In this document: in pieces, positions 26,869-37,188 of the stretch
Layout of the letters: every line of letters begins with the position of its first letter
How positions within the stretch are numbered: position 1 is the stretch's first letter
Assembly: GCF_002163715.1 (NCBI RefSeq)
Contig: NZ_CP015698.1
Location: 2,768,201 to 2,832,200, forward strand
DNA from: Curvibacter sp. AEP1-3
GTDB lineage: Bacteria; Pseudomonadota; Gammaproteobacteria; Burkholderiales; Burkholderiaceae_C
Direction of reading: 5' to 3'
DNA: 64,000 nt
Made by a program: the position numbers and the translations under genes
Notes under the pieces: model-generated
Database searches by the model: none
What the model saw: the letters and a program-made list of their open reading frames with translations, nothing else
Told to the model about the DNA's origin: nothing

Positions 26869-29217
26869 CTACAGCGCCTTGCCGCGCAAACGCAGCGCAT
26901 TGCCAATGACCGATGCCGAACTGAAGCTCATGGCCAACGCGGCGACCATTGGGGACAGCAGCCAACCCGTGAACGGATACAACAGACCTGCCGCCACTGG
27001 AATGCCCAATGCGTTGTACAAAAAGGCAAACATCAGGTTTTGCTTCATGTTGCCCACGGTGGCGTTGGACAGCGCAAGCGCGATGGATATGCCTCGCAAA
27101 TCGCCCTTCACCAGCGTGACCTGGGCGCTGTTCATGGCCACGTCCGTGCCGGTTCCCATGGCAATGCCTACATGGGCTTTCGCCAGGGCTGGCGCGTCGT
27201 TGATACCGTCGCCGGCCATGGCCACAATGCGCCCCTCTTTCTGCAACCGTTCGACCAAGGTTAATTTGTCTTGCGGCTTGACCTCGCCATGCACCTCCTC
27301 GATACCGAGCTTGGCGCCCACGGCCTTGGCCGTGGTGATGCCGTCACCGGTTGCCATCACGATCCGTAGGCCGGATGCTTTGAGGGCTGTCAGCGCCTCC
27401 ATCGTGCTGGCTTTGATCGGGTCAGACACTGCCAGCAGTCCAGCCAGCTTGCCGTCAACGGCCAGGTGCATCACGCTGGCACCCTCGGCACGCAAGGCCT
27501 CAGCCTGGGTTGTCAGGGCGTCCACGGAAACGCTGATCTGTTGCATCAACGCCGTATTGCCCAGCACCAGGTGGTGTCCACCTACCTGGCCCTGGACGCC
27601 AATGCCGGATCCCGATTCGAAGTTCTCTGGCTTGTCCAGCACCAACTGGCGTTCACGCGCTGCCGCCACAATGGCCGCAGCCAAGGGATGCTCACTGCCT
27701 TGGTCCAGGCTGGCCGCCAGACGTAGAACTTCGTCGGCTTCAAATCCCCGGCTGGGAACCGCTTTCTCGAATGTGGGGTGACCCTCGGTCAAGGTCCCGG
27801 TTTTGTCGATGATGAGGGTATCGACCTTGCGCAGATTCTCAATGGCCGCCGCGTCGCGGAACAGCACGCCATTGGTCGCGCCTTTGCCGGTAGCCACCAT
27901 GATGGACATCGGGGTCGCCAAGCCCAGCGCACATGGGCAGGCAATGATCAGAACTGCGACCGCATTGATCAGGCCATACACCCAACTGGGTTGGGGACCG
28001 AACAGGCCCCAACCTAGGAATGTCAGCACAGCAATGCTCACTACAGCGACAACGAAGTAGCCGGCCACCACGTCAGCCATGCGTTGCATGGGCGCTCTGG
28101 ACCGTTGGGCCTGGGCCACCATTTGCACGATTTGGGACAGCACGGTGTCAGATCCGACTTTTTCGGACTTCATGATCAGGGCGCCACTAGTGTTGAGGGT
28201 TGCGCCTATGACCTTGTCTCCCACCCGCTTGGTGACGGGCAAAGGCTCACCGGTCAGCATGGATTCATCGACCGCGCTGCTGCCTTCGGTGACTACGCCA
28301 TCCACGGGCACTTTCTCGCCGGGGCGCACTCGCAGCAGGTCGCCCAGGTGGACGTGACCCAGCTCAATATCCTCCTCTGTTCCATCTGCCTTGATGAGCC
28401 GTGCCGTTTTGGGGGCCAGGCCCAGGAGGGATTTGATGGCGGCAGAGGTTTGGGAACGGGCCTTGAGTTCCAGCATCTGACCCAGCAGGGTCAGAGAAAT
28501 GATGACGGCTGCTGCCTCAAAGTACACCGCCACCCGTCCCATGGACACAAAAGACTCCGGAAACACGCCCGGTGCAACGGTGGCCACCACGCTGTAGACA
28601 AAGGCAGCACCTGTGCCAAGGCCGATCAGGGTCCACATATTGGGACTGCGATGAACGATGGATTGCGCACCGCGAACAAAAAACGGCCACCCGGCCCACG
28701 CCACAATGGGGGTGGCCAGCGCGAATTCCACCCAGCTCTGCACTGCCATGTCCATCCACTGCAGTCGATGCCCAAACATGGCCAGCACGAAAACAATACC
28801 GGTCAGCGGCAGCGTCCACCAAAAGCGACGCTGAAAATCCAGCAACTCTGGGTTCACTTCGTCCTCTAATGAGGGCATCACGGGCTCCAGCGTCATCCCG
28901 CACTTGGGGCAATTACCTGGGTGATCCTGCCGTATCTCGGAATGCATGGGACAGGTGTAGACCGTTCCGGCCACCACAGGCTGTTCAGCCGTCTTGTCGG
29001 TCGACTGCCCCATGTACTGCATGGGATTGGCATCAAACTTTGCTTTGCATTTGGGTCCGCAAAAGAAGAATGTTCGGCCCATGTGCTCTGCGTGGTGGGG
29101 CGACTGTGTCGTAACCGTCATTCCGCACACCGGGTCTTTCAACGCGGCGGCCTCACTGGACGGGTCAACCTGTGGACGATCTACTTCGCCATGTCCTGCG
29201 TGCATCGAGTGGTTCAT
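26869..29217 (-). CDS. copA: Copper-exporting P1B-type ATPase with YHS and heavy-metal-binding domains
   Basis: This 782-residue pump lacks the usual N-terminal HMA CxxC domains. It starts with a His/Met-rich tail and a YHS domain (KDPVCGMTV...[12 protein letters not shown]), then a YTCPMHSEI...[10 protein letters not shown] module. The transport core has the CPC motif ([13 protein letters not shown]), phosphorylation site DKTGTLTEG and hinge [10 protein letters not shown]. These features mark a Cu(I)/Ag(I) exporter of the CopA/CopB group. ATG 29217 ([10 protein letters not shown]) is preferred to 29262. It is the last gene of the six-gene minus-strand copper operon. Confidence 0.92.
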   Translation of the reverse strand: MNHSMHAGHGEVDRPQVDPSSEAAALKDPVCGMTVTTQSPHHAEHMGRTFFFCGPKCKAKFDANPMQYMGQSTDKTAEQPVVAGTVYTCPMHSEIRQDHPGNCPKCGMTLEPVMPSLEDEVNPELLDFQRRFWWTLPLTGIVFVLAMFGHRLQWMDMAVQSWVEFALATPIVAWAGWPFFVRGAQSIVHRSPNMWTLIGLGTGAAFVYSVVATVAPGVFPESFVSMGRVAVYFEAAAVIISLTLLGQMLELKARSQTSAAIKSLLGLAPKTARLIKADGTEEDIELGHVHLGDLLRVRPGEKVPVDGVVTEGSSAVDESMLTGEPLPVTKRVGDKVIGATLNTSGALIMKSEKVGSDTVLSQIVQMVAQAQRSRAPMQRMADVVAGYFVVAVVSIAVLTFLGWGLFGPQPSWVYGLINAVAVLIIACPCALGLATPMSIMVATGKGATNGVLFRDAAAIENLRKVDTLIIDKTGTLTEGHPTFEKAVPSRGFEADEVLRLAASLDQGSEHPLAAAIVAAARERQLVLDKPENFESGSGIGVQGQVGGHHLVLGNTALMQQISVSVDALTTQAEALRAEGASVMHLAVDGKLAGLLAVSDPIKASTMEALTALKASGLRIVMATGDGITTAKAVGAKLGIEEVHGEVKPQDKLTLVERLQKEGRIVAMAGDGINDAPALAKAHVGIAMGTGTDVAMNSAQVTLVKGDLRGISIALALSNATVGNMKQNLMFAFLYNALGIPVAAGLLYPFTGWLLSPMVAALAMSFSSASVIGNALRLRGKAL

Positions 29218-29343
29218 CTTGTTGCCCCCTGAAAACCCATGAAGAAAATCCCCGCGGCTCAACTAATGCCTTGAAACCCAACCGTAGACCAGTGCACTAG
29301 CTGCATCGCTTACCCATTAGGCGCTTGTCCGAATTACGGCGGT

Positions 29344-29817
29344 TCAGCGATAGCCCTGGAAAATGCGTGAACTGCCATCCTTCAGGACCAGTAAGACGTC
29401 GTAGGGATCTTTGCGACCGTTGTAAACGGGTCCATCCATACCTGGCGAGCCCACCGGCATGCCCGGCACGGACAAACCGATGGCTGCAGGTTTTTCTTTC
29501 AGCAGGCGTTGTATTTCCTTGGCCGGCACATGCCCCTCGATGGCATAGCCACCGACCAGAGCCGTGTGGCAGGAACCCAACTGCCTAGGCATGCCCAGCC
29601 GTTCACGCACCACATCGTTGCCGTTCTGATTGACCTTAACGGTGAAGCCAGACTTTTCCAGATGGGTAACCCAGTCCTTGCAACACCCGCAGTTGGGGTC
29701 TTTCCAGACCTCAATGGAGGTGCCGTGGCTGGCGGCATGTGCGCATGGCAAAGCCAGAACCAAAACGGATGCGAGCAGCATTCGACGCTGCAGTTGTGTC
29801 TTAAATGGAGTGCTCAT
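29344..29817 (-). CDS. DUF411 periplasmic metal-binding protein
   Basis: This 157-residue exported protein has a signal peptide (about 1-29, ending AHAAS). It has the DUF411 thioredoxin-like signature WKDPNCGCCKDWVTHL and a second Cys-His pair in LGSCHTALV. Members accompany copper resistance genes and probably bind Cu(I). It lies between cusF and the ATPase gene in the operon. Confidence 0.88.
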   Translation of the reverse strand: MSTPFKTQLQRRMLLASVLVLALPCAHAASHGTSIEVWKDPNCGCCKDWVTHLEKSGFTVKVNQNGNDVVRERLGMPRQLGSCHTALVGGYAIEGHVPAKEIQRLLKEKPAAIGLSVPGMPVGSPGMDGPVYNGRKDPYDVLLVLKDGSSRIFQGYR

Positions 29818-29940
29818 GGCTCAATCCTTTGTAGTGTGAAGGCAGAACATCGTTCCAGCTTTGCCATATGACAAAGCGCCTTATCGGCGCCTTGTCATTT
29901 CCGGGAATCGCGTGCAAGCCTCACTTGCGAACTGGCTGTC

Positions 29941-30270
29941 TTATTTGACGGTCTGGATGTCGGTGACGACCATTTTTCCGCCGTCGTTGATCACAGCGAA
30001 CTTGACCTTGTCACCGGCCTGCACTTTGTCCAGCAGCGATTTTTCTTTGGCAGTGAAGACCATGGTCATGCCAGGCATCTCCAGGTTCTTGATCTCGCCG
30101 TGCTTGATGGTGACCTTGCCGGCTTCCTTGTCTACCTTGCGGATTTCGCCGTCGGTCATCTGGCTCATGTCCATCTTTTTGTCCATCTGTGCATGCGCAA
30201 CAGTGGGGACCGCAGCCAAAGTCACCATGGCTGTAGCGATGGCGGCGAGTGTTTGAGTGAATCGGTTCAT
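29941..30270 (-). CDS. cusF: CusF-like periplasmic copper chaperone
   Basis: This 109-residue protein has a signal peptide (about 1-27) and a CusF beta-barrel: VTIKHGEIKNLEMPGMTMVF carries His and two Met ligands. The tryptophan that caps copper in E. coli CusF is replaced by Leu, so the site is partly altered. The adaptor CusB in this window carries the canonical Trp version. ATG 30270 (MNRFTQ) is used; 30309 lacks a signal-peptide logic. Confidence 0.87.
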   Translation of the reverse strand: MNRFTQTLAAIATAMVTLAAVPTVAHAQMDKKMDMSQMTDGEIRKVDKEAGKVTIKHGEIKNLEMPGMTMVFTAKEKSLLDKVQAGDKVKFAVINDGGKMVVTDIQTVK

Positions 30271-30323
30271 GCTGTGTTCTCCTGGTTCCGTGGGGGTTGA
30301 TAATTTCAAGGAAATGGACGGGT

Positions 30324-30806
30324 TTATTGGCCTGCGACTTTGACCTGACCCTTCATGCCGGCCTCAAAGTGGCCAGGCATCAGGCAGGCGAAGTTGACCG
30401 CGCCGGCTTTGGTGAACTGCCAGATGATCTCGCCTTGGGCGCCCGGTGCGACGGTCACTTTGCTGGGTTCATCGTGCTCCATATCGGGGAACTTCTTCAT
30501 CTGCTCCAGATGTTCCAAGAGTTCCTTCTGGGTACCCAGGCTCAGCTCATGTTTTACCTTGCCGGAATTCTTCACTACGAAGCGGATGGTTTCGCCCTTT
30601 TTGACCTGGATGTCGGAGGGGGTGTAACGCATGCTGTCGGCCATGTCTACGGTAATCGTGCGATTCACTTTGGAGGCGACGCCGGCTTTGCCGATGGCCG
30701 AGTCACCATGGCCGCCGGCGTGGTTGCCATTGGCCAGCGCGCCGGTGGAAAGAGCCACCATAGCGAAGGCAGACAGGATGGGAGCGAAGGATTTGGCAAA
30801 TTTCAT
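30324..30806 (-). CDS. Periplasmic cupredoxin
   Basis: This 160-residue blue-copper-type protein has a signal peptide (about 1-25) and type 1 copper ligands: His in GKVKHELSLG, then Cys, His and Met in NFACLMPGHFEAGMKG. The N-terminus of the mature form is His/Gly-rich. Proteins of this CopI/cupredoxin type accompany copper-tolerance multicopper oxidases and may accept electrons or buffer copper. It sits 35 bp after the oxidase gene. Confidence 0.88.
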   Translation of the reverse strand: MKFAKSFAPILSAFAMVALSTGALANGNHAGGHGDSAIGKAGVASKVNRTITVDMADSMRYTPSDIQVKKGETIRFVVKNSGKVKHELSLGTQKELLEHLEQMKKFPDMEHDEPSKVTVAPGAQGEIIWQFTKAGAVNFACLMPGHFEAGMKGQVKVAGQ

Positions 30807-30841
30807 GAAAGGTTCCTTGGTAAAAATGGAGACGGATGGAC

Positions 30842-32254
30842 TTAGTGACCAGAGTGGCTGGTTGGCTTGCGGGCATTGAATACCGTAGCCGGGGTACTCT
30901 TGGTAGCGGCTGGCATGCCCGAGCTGATTTCAGAGCGGAAGCGCGCAGGCTCAGACAGCGGGCCGGTGTACTCCTGGGCAACGGTCCCTGCCGGGTATTT
31001 GTAGGGCCCTGGATCGCTGTAGTCACCGGGTTTCTGGTCCTTGCGCACCTTGAGGACGCTGAACATGCCACCCATTTCAACGGGGCCATACTGGGCTTGG
31101 CCGGTCATCATGGGCGCGGTATTGTCCGGAATGGGCATTTCCATTTCTCCCATGTCGGCCATGCCGCGCTCACCCATGAGCATGTAGTCCGGTGCCACTT
31201 TCTGAATCTTCTTGATCAGACCGCGGTGGTCTACGCCCACCATGGTGGGGACGGTATGCCCCATGGCATTCATGGTGTGGTGGCTTTTGTGGCAATGGAA
31301 GGCCCAGTCGCCTTCTTCATCGGCGACAAACTCCACCTGGCGCATTTGCCCCACGGCCACATCGGTCGTAACCTCGTACCAACGCGAGGATGGTGGTGTC
31401 GGTCCGCCGTCCGTGCCTGTGACCTGGAATTCGTGGCCATGCAGGTGAATGGGGTGGTTGGTCATCGTCAGGTTGCCCACGCGGATGCGCACCCGGTCGT
31501 TCTGGCGCACGTTGAGCGTGTCGATGCCAGGAAACACCCGGCTGTTCCATGACCAGATGTTGAAGTCGGTCATGGTGTTGATCTTGGGGGTTTTGGTTCC
31601 CGGTTCCACGTCAAACGCATTGAGCAGGAAGCAGAAGTCCCGATCTACTTCACTGATGTGGGGATGCTTTTCCTTGGGGTGGGTGACCCAGAAACCCATC
31701 ATGCCCATGGCCATTTGCACCATTTCATCGGCATGCGGGTGGTACATGAAGGTTCCCGGACGGCGCGCCACAAACTCGTAGACGTAGGTCTTGCCAACCG
31801 GGATGGCCTTCTGGTTCAGGCCACCGACCCCATCCATGCCGTTGGGCAGGCGCTGACCATGCCAGTGCACTGTGGTGTGCTCGGGCAGCTTGTTGGTCAC
31901 GAAGACACGAACTCGGTCGCCTTCGACGACTTCGATGGTAGGGCCCGGGCTTTGGCCGTTGTAGCCCCACATATTGACCTTGAAGCCGGGAGAAACCTCT
32001 CGCTCGACCGGTTCGGCCACCAAGTGAAACTCCTTGACGCCGTTGTTCATGCGCCAAGGCAAGGTCCAGCCATTGAGGGTGACTACAGGGTTGTAGGGAC
32101 GTCCGGTAGTGGGTACCAGGGGCGGTGCAGTGTTGACCGAGGTTTGAATCACTGGTTCAGGCAAAGCGGCCATGGCAGAGCGTGCCACGGCCAAGCCTGC
32201 AACCGTCGTGGCGGCACCCGCAAAGAATCGGCGGCGTGAATTGATGGGTTCCAT
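30842..32254 (-). CDS. Tat-exported multicopper oxidase (CopA/CueO-like)
   Basis: This 470-residue oxidase begins with a twin-arginine signal (NSRRRFFAG). All copper-ligand motifs are present: HWHG (about 130), YHPHADE, HPIHLHGHEF and HCHKSHH (about 368). It should oxidise periplasmic Cu(I) to the less toxic Cu(II). A Met-rich stretch near the C-terminal part (MADMGEMEMPI) probably binds Cu(I) substrate. It is slightly shorter than three-domain CueO (about 500). It follows the outer-membrane factor gene by 12 bp. Confidence 0.92.
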   Translation of the reverse strand: MEPINSRRRFFAGAATTVAGLAVARSAMAALPEPVIQTSVNTAPPLVPTTGRPYNPVVTLNGWTLPWRMNNGVKEFHLVAEPVEREVSPGFKVNMWGYNGQSPGPTIEVVEGDRVRVFVTNKLPEHTTVHWHGQRLPNGMDGVGGLNQKAIPVGKTYVYEFVARRPGTFMYHPHADEMVQMAMGMMGFWVTHPKEKHPHISEVDRDFCFLLNAFDVEPGTKTPKINTMTDFNIWSWNSRVFPGIDTLNVRQNDRVRIRVGNLTMTNHPIHLHGHEFQVTGTDGGPTPPSSRWYEVTTDVAVGQMRQVEFVADEEGDWAFHCHKSHHTMNAMGHTVPTMVGVDHRGLIKKIQKVAPDYMLMGERGMADMGEMEMPIPDNTAPMMTGQAQYGPVEMGGMFSVLKVRKDQKPGDYSDPGPYKYPAGTVAQEYTGPLSEPARFRSEISSGMPAATKSTPATVFNARKPTSHSGH

Positions 32255-32266
32255 GGTGTTTCCTTG

Positions 32267-33382
32267 TTATTTGGCTGCGGCACTTTCGCCGCCGGCGCCG
32301 CCCAGGCTGACAAAGCTGGTGGGAGCACCACCCTGCAAGACGAGTTGCAGGTCCGTTTCGGCAATGAGGAAATCGCGCTGGGCGTTGATGGCGCCGATCT
32401 GGGCTTGCAGCAACTCATTGGTCTGGGTCAGCAGGTCCCAGACGCTGAGCAGCATGCCGTTGTAGCGAAGCACGACTTCATCGTTGATGAACTGCTGCAA
32501 GGTCAGCTCATCTTTGGAGACCTGGGTCGCCTGGTAGCTCGCGTTGTAGATATCGAATGCCAACTGGGCATTGGGGCCAGTTTTCAGGCTCTCGGCGCGT
32601 GGCTGTACGTTGCGCAATGCCGACAGACCCTGTTGGAGGGCCGCTGGAGACAGCGCCTGTTGAGGCATGTCGGGCATGGCATCCGCCAGTCCCACCGTTG
32701 AGAAGACACCCCACAGCTTGGTGGCCTTGAGCAGCGCGGTTTGGGCTTGTTTAGCCTCAATTTCTGCCTTGAGCGTCTGGAGCTTCGTTTTTCCGAGCTT
32801 GGCTTGCCACTGAGCCTGTTCCATCCGGCTCCAGTTGCCAACCCGGACCATGCGGCGTGCCAGTTCAGCAGCCGCTGCAGTGGCCTCTTGCATGTCACGC
32901 TGCTGTTTCAGTGTCAGGCTGGCCGCGACGGCGGTAACCCAGGCCTTGCGGGCGTCCGCCGCCACATCCATAACCGTGTCGAAGTCCTCGACCCGACGGC
33001 GTACAGCGGGGTCCACTTCCAGCCAGCGCCCCTGTGCAATGCGTTCCCGGTTTTCGACTCCCAACTGGGACAAGGGGCCAATAAGCTCTGGGCGCGTACG
33101 CCACGCTTGGCGAACCGCCTCATCGGCGGACTTGATCCAGGTGTCCGGTGGTGTGTAGGGTTGGCTGCTTTGCCCGTTGTCGTTGACCGACTCCCACTTC
33201 AAGACATCCGCGTGGCCGCGTTTGAACTGGGAGACTTCGTCGTTGGCCTTGCGCCAATCGATAGAGCCTTGCTCTACCGGCGCTTGGGGCGTTTGCTGGG
33301 CCGACACTGAGCCAGCCAGGGCACATAGTGCGAACGCGGCCAGCCACAATGGCTTTCTCCGCACAATCGGAACACGGTGCAT
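32267..33382 (-). CDS. TolC-family outer-membrane protein of the copper operon
   Basis: This 371-residue protein has a signal peptide (about 1-28, ending SVSAQ) and TolC-like coiled helices ([23 protein letters not shown]). It is shorter than typical TolC proteins (about 420-450) and shorter than the cusC product in this window. It is the first gene of the copper operon, so it may export with an unidentified pump, or have a metal-binding role. No dedicated RND pair lies in this operon. Confidence 0.82.
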   Translation of the reverse strand: MHRVPIVRRKPLWLAAFALCALAGSVSAQQTPQAPVEQGSIDWRKANDEVSQFKRGHADVLKWESVNDNGQSSQPYTPPDTWIKSADEAVRQAWRTRPELIGPLSQLGVENRERIAQGRWLEVDPAVRRRVEDFDTVMDVAADARKAWVTAVAASLTLKQQRDMQEATAAAAELARRMVRVGNWSRMEQAQWQAKLGKTKLQTLKAEIEAKQAQTALLKATKLWGVFSTVGLADAMPDMPQQALSPAALQQGLSALRNVQPRAESLKTGPNAQLAFDIYNASYQATQVSKDELTLQQFINDEVVLRYNGMLLSVWDLLTQTNELLQAQIGAINAQRDFLIAETDLQLVLQGGAPTSFVSLGGAGGESAAAK

Positions 33383-33456
33383 GGGGTATCCCTTTGGGGT
33401 TGTTGAAATCTGCCTGCACTCTATCGAGCGCCCCCCAACACCAAGCTGTCTTTCAG

Positions 33457-33472
33457 ATTACAAATTTGTTAT
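33457..33472. promoter_or_regulatory. CusR/CopR-type operator between divergent copper operons
   Basis: The dyad ATTACAAA-TTTGTTAT (one mismatch from a perfect palindrome) lies between the copper operon (starting 33382, minus) and cusR (33525, plus). Its style matches CusR/CopR boxes with TTACAAA half-sites. A single operator of this type could switch both directions. Confidence 0.6.
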
Positions 33473-33524
33473 CTACGACGCCTTACCGCGCAATCGAGGC
33501 ACACTTGCGCAAAGGACGTTGACT

Positions 33525-34211
33525 GTGAAGATATTGATCGTCGAAGACGAGCCCAAAACGGGCGAATACCTACGGCAAGGCCTCAAGGAAGCCAGCTTTG
33601 TCGTGGACTTGGCGCACAACGGCAACGACGGGCTGCACGCTGCCCTGGAGGGCATGCACGACCTCATCATCCTGGACGTGATGCTGCCGGGCATGAATGG
33701 CTGGGAGGTCATGCGCAATTTGCGGCACCAGGGGAACATGGTGCCCGTGATCTTTCTCACGGCCAAGGATCAAGTGGAAGACCGCGTCAAGGGTCTGGAG
33801 CTGGGGGCGGATGACTACCTCGTCAAACCGTTTTCCTTCGCGGAACTACTGGCGCGCGTCAGAACCATTCTGCGGCGTGGCAAGTCCGGTGTGGAGGCAA
33901 CCTCCCTCAAAGTGGCGGATCTGGAGCTCGACCTGCTGCGCAGGCGCGTGAGCCGTGGTGGCAAGCGGATTGACCTCACGTCCAAGGAATTTGGTTTGCT
34001 GGAACTCTTGATGCGCCGGCAAGGTGAGGTATTGCCCCGATCCTTGATCGCCTCCCAGGTCTGGGACATGAACTTCGACAGCGATACCAATGTGATTGAG
34101 GTCGCCGTGCGCCGGTTGCGCAGCAAGATCGACGATCCGTTTGAACCCAAATTACTCCAGACGGTACGGGGTATGGGTTATGTCCTGGAAATACCAACCA
34201 CGGCCTCATGA
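33525..34211 (+). CDS. cusR: Copper-responsive response regulator (OmpR family)
   Basis: This 228-residue regulator has a receiver domain (KILIVEDEP, phosphoacceptor in [14 protein letters not shown], and VKPF) and a C-terminal winged helix ([11 protein letters not shown]...[15 protein letters not shown]). The GTG at 33525 follows AAAGGA at 8 nt. It is coupled to the kinase gene by a 4-bp overlap and faces the copper operon across a palindromic operator, so it probably activates that operon and itself when copper rises. Confidence 0.93.
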   Translation: MKILIVEDEPKTGEYLRQGLKEASFVVDLAHNGNDGLHAALEGMHDLIILDVMLPGMNGWEVMRNLRHQGNMVPVIFLTAKDQVEDRVKGLELGADDYLVKPFSFAELLARVRTILRRGKSGVEATSLKVADLELDLLRRRVSRGGKRIDLTSKEFGLLELLMRRQGEVLPRSLIASQVWDMNFDSDTNVIEVAVRRLRSKIDDPFEPKLLQTVRGMGYVLEIPTTAS

Positions 34212-35614
34212 CACAGCGCTTTTCACTGACAACGCGGCTCACGCTTTTTTACACCTTGGCATCGGCCACGGTGTTGCTAGGTCTGGGGTGGCTGACCTCG
34301 GTGGCCATGAACCGGCACTTCGAGGATCTGGATCGCGCGACGCTGGAAGACAAAATCCACCTGATCCAGGAGGTCAGCGGCAAAGCCACATCCAGGCCAG
34401 ACCTACAGGCAAACCTCAACGACATTCTGCACAGCCATGAAGGGCTGTTTGTCAGCATCCATCGCAATGGTCAGACCATCTACGCCACCTCCGAACTCAA
34501 AATCCCCAACGAAACGGTGAACGTGGGTGAAGATCCGCAAACACAGCCGGTACTGCGTTGGCAAAACGGGGGGCATGAATACCGGGCCTTGGGTGCGCTG
34601 CTCCCATCTCCTACGGAAGACTCCGAGGCCATGACGGTGTGGGTCGCGCTGGACACCCAGCACCATGCCCATTTTCAGCGGCAATTCCAGACTACCTTGG
34701 TGGCTTACGTGATTTTTGCGACGCTGTTCAGCGGCCTGTTGGGCTGGATTGCAGCCCGTCGCGGCTTGGCACCATTGCGCATCATGAAGAGCCGCGCCCA
34801 GGCCGTGACCTCCAACAAAATGGGGGAACGCATGCCGGTGGCGGCGGTGCCGGTAGAGATGGCAGACCTTGCCGTCACCCTGAACGACATGCTGGACCGT
34901 CTACAGGAAGACTTTCGCCGGTTGTCGGAGTTTTCGTCAGACTTGGCCCATGAACTCCGCACCCCCATCAGCAACCTGCTGACAGAGACCCAGGTCACGC
35001 TGTCCATGGCCAGAACCAACGCGGACTACCAGGACGTGCTGGCCTCCAATTCGGAGGAGCTGCAGCGCCTGGCCCGGATGGTGTCGGACATGCTGTTCTT
35101 GGCCAAAACAGAGCATGGTTTGGCGCTACCCAGCCGCGAGCGCATCTCGGTAGCGACAGAGGTCCAGGCACTGTTTGACTTTTACGAGGCCTTGGCTTCA
35201 GAAAAAGGGCTGCGGCTGGAGCTGGTGGGAGACGGCAGCATCCATGGAGATCGGCTGATGCTACGTCGCGCACTGAGTAACCTGTTGTACAATGCGTTGC
35301 GCTATGCAACCCCGAACTCTGCCGTTGCGATTCACATCCAGACCCATGCTGACAACATCAGCGTGTGCGTGACGAATGAAGGTGTCGACATCAGCCCGGA
35401 AATGCAACCACGGCTATTCGACCGTTTCTTCCGCGTCGACAAATCTAGGGCCCACCCTGACAGCGACGGCGCAGGTTTGGGTTTGGCCATTACGCGGGCC
35501 ATCATGGAGGCTCACGGTGGCCGCATCTCCGTCACGTCCTTGGCTGGACAAACATGTTTTTCCCTAGTATTTCCAGACACTTTCAGTGGGCCAACCAACG
35601 TGCCTTCCTCTTAG
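34208..35614 (+). CDS. cusS: Heavy-metal sensor histidine kinase (CusS-like)
   Basis: This 468-residue sensor has two membrane helices flanking a periplasmic domain of about 140 residues. HAMP and HisKA regions follow, with [13 protein letters not shown] carrying the phospho-His, and an HATPase with N, G1 and G2 boxes ([21 protein letters not shown]). Partner of the CusR-like regulator, it should sense periplasmic Cu(I)/Ag(I). The overlap ATGA couples it to cusR. Confidence 0.93.
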   Translation: MTQRFSLTTRLTLFYTLASATVLLGLGWLTSVAMNRHFEDLDRATLEDKIHLIQEVSGKATSRPDLQANLNDILHSHEGLFVSIHRNGQTIYATSELKIPNETVNVGEDPQTQPVLRWQNGGHEYRALGALLPSPTEDSEAMTVWVALDTQHHAHFQRQFQTTLVAYVIFATLFSGLLGWIAARRGLAPLRIMKSRAQAVTSNKMGERMPVAAVPVEMADLAVTLNDMLDRLQEDFRRLSEFSSDLAHELRTPISNLLTETQVTLSMARTNADYQDVLASNSEELQRLARMVSDMLFLAKTEHGLALPSRERISVATEVQALFDFYEALASEKGLRLELVGDGSIHGDRLMLRRALSNLLYNALRYATPNSAVAIHIQTHADNISVCVTNEGVDISPEMQPRLFDRFFRVDKSRAHPDSDGAGLGLAITRAIMEAHGGRISVTSLAGQTCFSLVFPDTFSGPTNVPSS

Positions 35615-35692
35615 GGAACTTCACTGCCAAGGTTCACTGGTCAACGCAACAGCCAACCTTCAATGCAAAGGCTTAAATATGAAGCTACTACA

Positions 35693-36055
35693 ATGTTGCC
35701 CATGCGCAAATGGCTTGCCGTTTTCTTGTTGTTGGTAATTCCGATGCAGTTCACATGGGCGGCAACGAGTGCCTATTGCCTGCATGAAACAGGTATTGCC
35801 ACAAAGCATCTCGGGCACCATGGCCATCAACACCAGGCGAAAGCGGGCGAGCTATCTCAATCTGAGAAGCCAAAGTCCAAGGGTTTCGATCTGGACTGTG
35901 GCAATTGCCATGCGGGTTGCTCCTTGGCAGTGGCTACCGCTGTAGGTAACTCAGTGCTCCTGGGCATTGGTGTTATTGAGCCAAGCGCTGACCGCGTCTT
36001 GGCTTCACTTCCGCTCAAAGCTCCAGATCGCCCTCAGTGGCTCTCCCGGTCTTAA
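35693..36055 (+). CDS. CzcI-like cation-efflux accessory protein
   Basis: This 120-residue exported protein has a signal sequence (WLAVFLLLVIPMQFTWAA) and a mature part with AYCLHETG, a His-rich HLGHHGHQHQ and DCGNCHAGCS. These match the small CzcI-type proteins found at the head of Co-Zn-Cd and copper efflux clusters. ATG 35693 is used, and 35702 is also possible. It heads a six-gene plus-strand set (lspA, dsbB-like, dsbA-like, SCO, L,D-transpeptidase). Confidence 0.75.
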   Translation: MLPMRKWLAVFLLLVIPMQFTWAATSAYCLHETGIATKHLGHHGHQHQAKAGELSQSEKPKSKGFDLDCGNCHAGCSLAVATAVGNSVLLGIGVIEPSADRVLASLPLKAPDRPQWLSRS

Positions 36056-36250
36056 CCGGGGGTTAGCTTTCGTTTGGGTGGTTGGCCAGTCGCCTGTTGG
36101 CACTGGCGCTAGCAATCCTCGCAAAGCGCATTCAATACCCCGCCGCAGTGCGTCCTCGCACTGCTGGTTGGCGTACTTCAATCTAGGCGCGCCGAATGCA
36201 TTGGCCCAGCTCACAAGGCTGGGAATACCAACATTCCTGGAACCGTTCCT

Positions 36251-36775
36251 ATGCCTTCAATCGGGCTATTCCGATACCCGCGCCTGGTCTGGCTCTTGTT
36301 TGTCGCGCTACTGATAGCGGCAGATCAACTTGCCAAGACTTACTTTGCCAACACCATTCCGCTGGGATCTGGGGTCGAAGTTACCAGTTGGTTCAACCTC
36401 GTCCACATTCTCAACACCGGCGCTGCCTTCTCGATCCTGGCGGATGCCGGTGGCTGGCAACGGTACTTCTTCATTGTCATCGCGGCCGTGGTGGTCATTG
36501 GGGGCACCTTTGCCTCGCTGATGCGCAGAACAGATCCGTTTGAACGCAAGGTGGGCGCGCTTGTTGTGGCCGGTGGAGGTGGAAATCTCATCGATCGCAT
36601 CCAGTCAGGTGCGGTGGTCGACTTTTTGGATGTGCACTGGCGAGGACTGCATTGGCCAGCATTCAATCTGGCGGACATCTTTGTCGTGGCGGCTGTAGGG
36701 GCCTGGCTACTCCTGAGCCTCAAGGTGCAGTTTCCAGCGAAGCCCAACAAGCAGGTACCGGAGATTGGGGCATGA
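36251..36775 (+). CDS. lspA: Lipoprotein signal peptidase (accessory copy)
   Basis: This 174-residue membrane protease has four predicted helices and the two catalytic Asp motifs: GGGGNLIDRI and AFNLADI. It cleaves prolipoproteins at the lipobox cysteine. As in the pbr lead-resistance cluster (pbrC), an extra lspA within a metal island is an accessory copy; the housekeeping one should lie elsewhere. A 195-bp gap separates it from the CzcI-like gene and holds no clear gene. It overlaps the next gene by 4 bp. Confidence 0.9.
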   Translation: MPSIGLFRYPRLVWLLFVALLIAADQLAKTYFANTIPLGSGVEVTSWFNLVHILNTGAAFSILADAGGWQRYFFIVIAAVVVIGGTFASLMRRTDPFERKVGALVVAGGGGNLIDRIQSGAVVDFLDVHWRGLHWPAFNLADIFVVAAVGAWLLLSLKVQFPAKPNKQVPEIGA

Positions 36776-37188
36776 AGACGCCATGGCGTGTACTGCTCCT
36801 GGCCTGGATCGTCTCCGTCATTGCGACCCTAGGTGCGCTCTTCATTGGCGAGGTCATGTTGATGATGCCGTGCACTCTGTGTTGGTACCAGCGGATTTGC
36901 ATGTTCCCCATGGCCATCATCCTCGGTATAGGTTGCTTCAACGATGACCGCCGCAGTGCGGTCTATGCAATGCCATTTGCCATCGTCGGCAGTGGCATTG
37001 CGGCATACCACTGCCTGCTCGTTGCGGACTTGATACCCAAGACCTGGATTCCTTGTAGTGCTGGCGTCTCGTGCGCCGACCAGGAACTGGCCATCCTCGG
37101 GGGGCTGCAGATCCCCTGGCTCTCACTCGCAGCTTTTCTGACCATCCTGGTCTTGCTTATTCACTATTTCAAGAAAACATCCAAATGA
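36772..37188 (+). CDS. DsbB-family disulfide-bond formation membrane protein
   Basis: This 138-residue membrane protein has four helices, a MPCTLCWYQR CxxC motif (about residues 33-42) and a second pair in IPCSAGVSCAD. It oxidises the thioredoxin-fold partner encoded next, passing electrons to quinone. The size and motif suit the DsbB/BdbC group. It overlaps both neighbours by 4 bp, forming a redox pair. Confidence 0.9.
   Translation: MKTPWRVLLLAWIVSVIATLGALFIGEVMLMMPCTLCWYQRICMFPMAIILGIGCFNDDRRSAVYAMPFAIVGSGIAAYHCLLVADLIPKTWIPCSAGVSCADQELAILGGLQIPWLSLAAFLTILVLLIHYFKKTSK

Noticed and set aside
36056..36250. Plus-strand frames between the CzcI-like gene and lspA
   Set aside because: They read through stop-flanked, compositionally odd DNA with no recognisable domain; decayed sequence is possible but not demonstrable.
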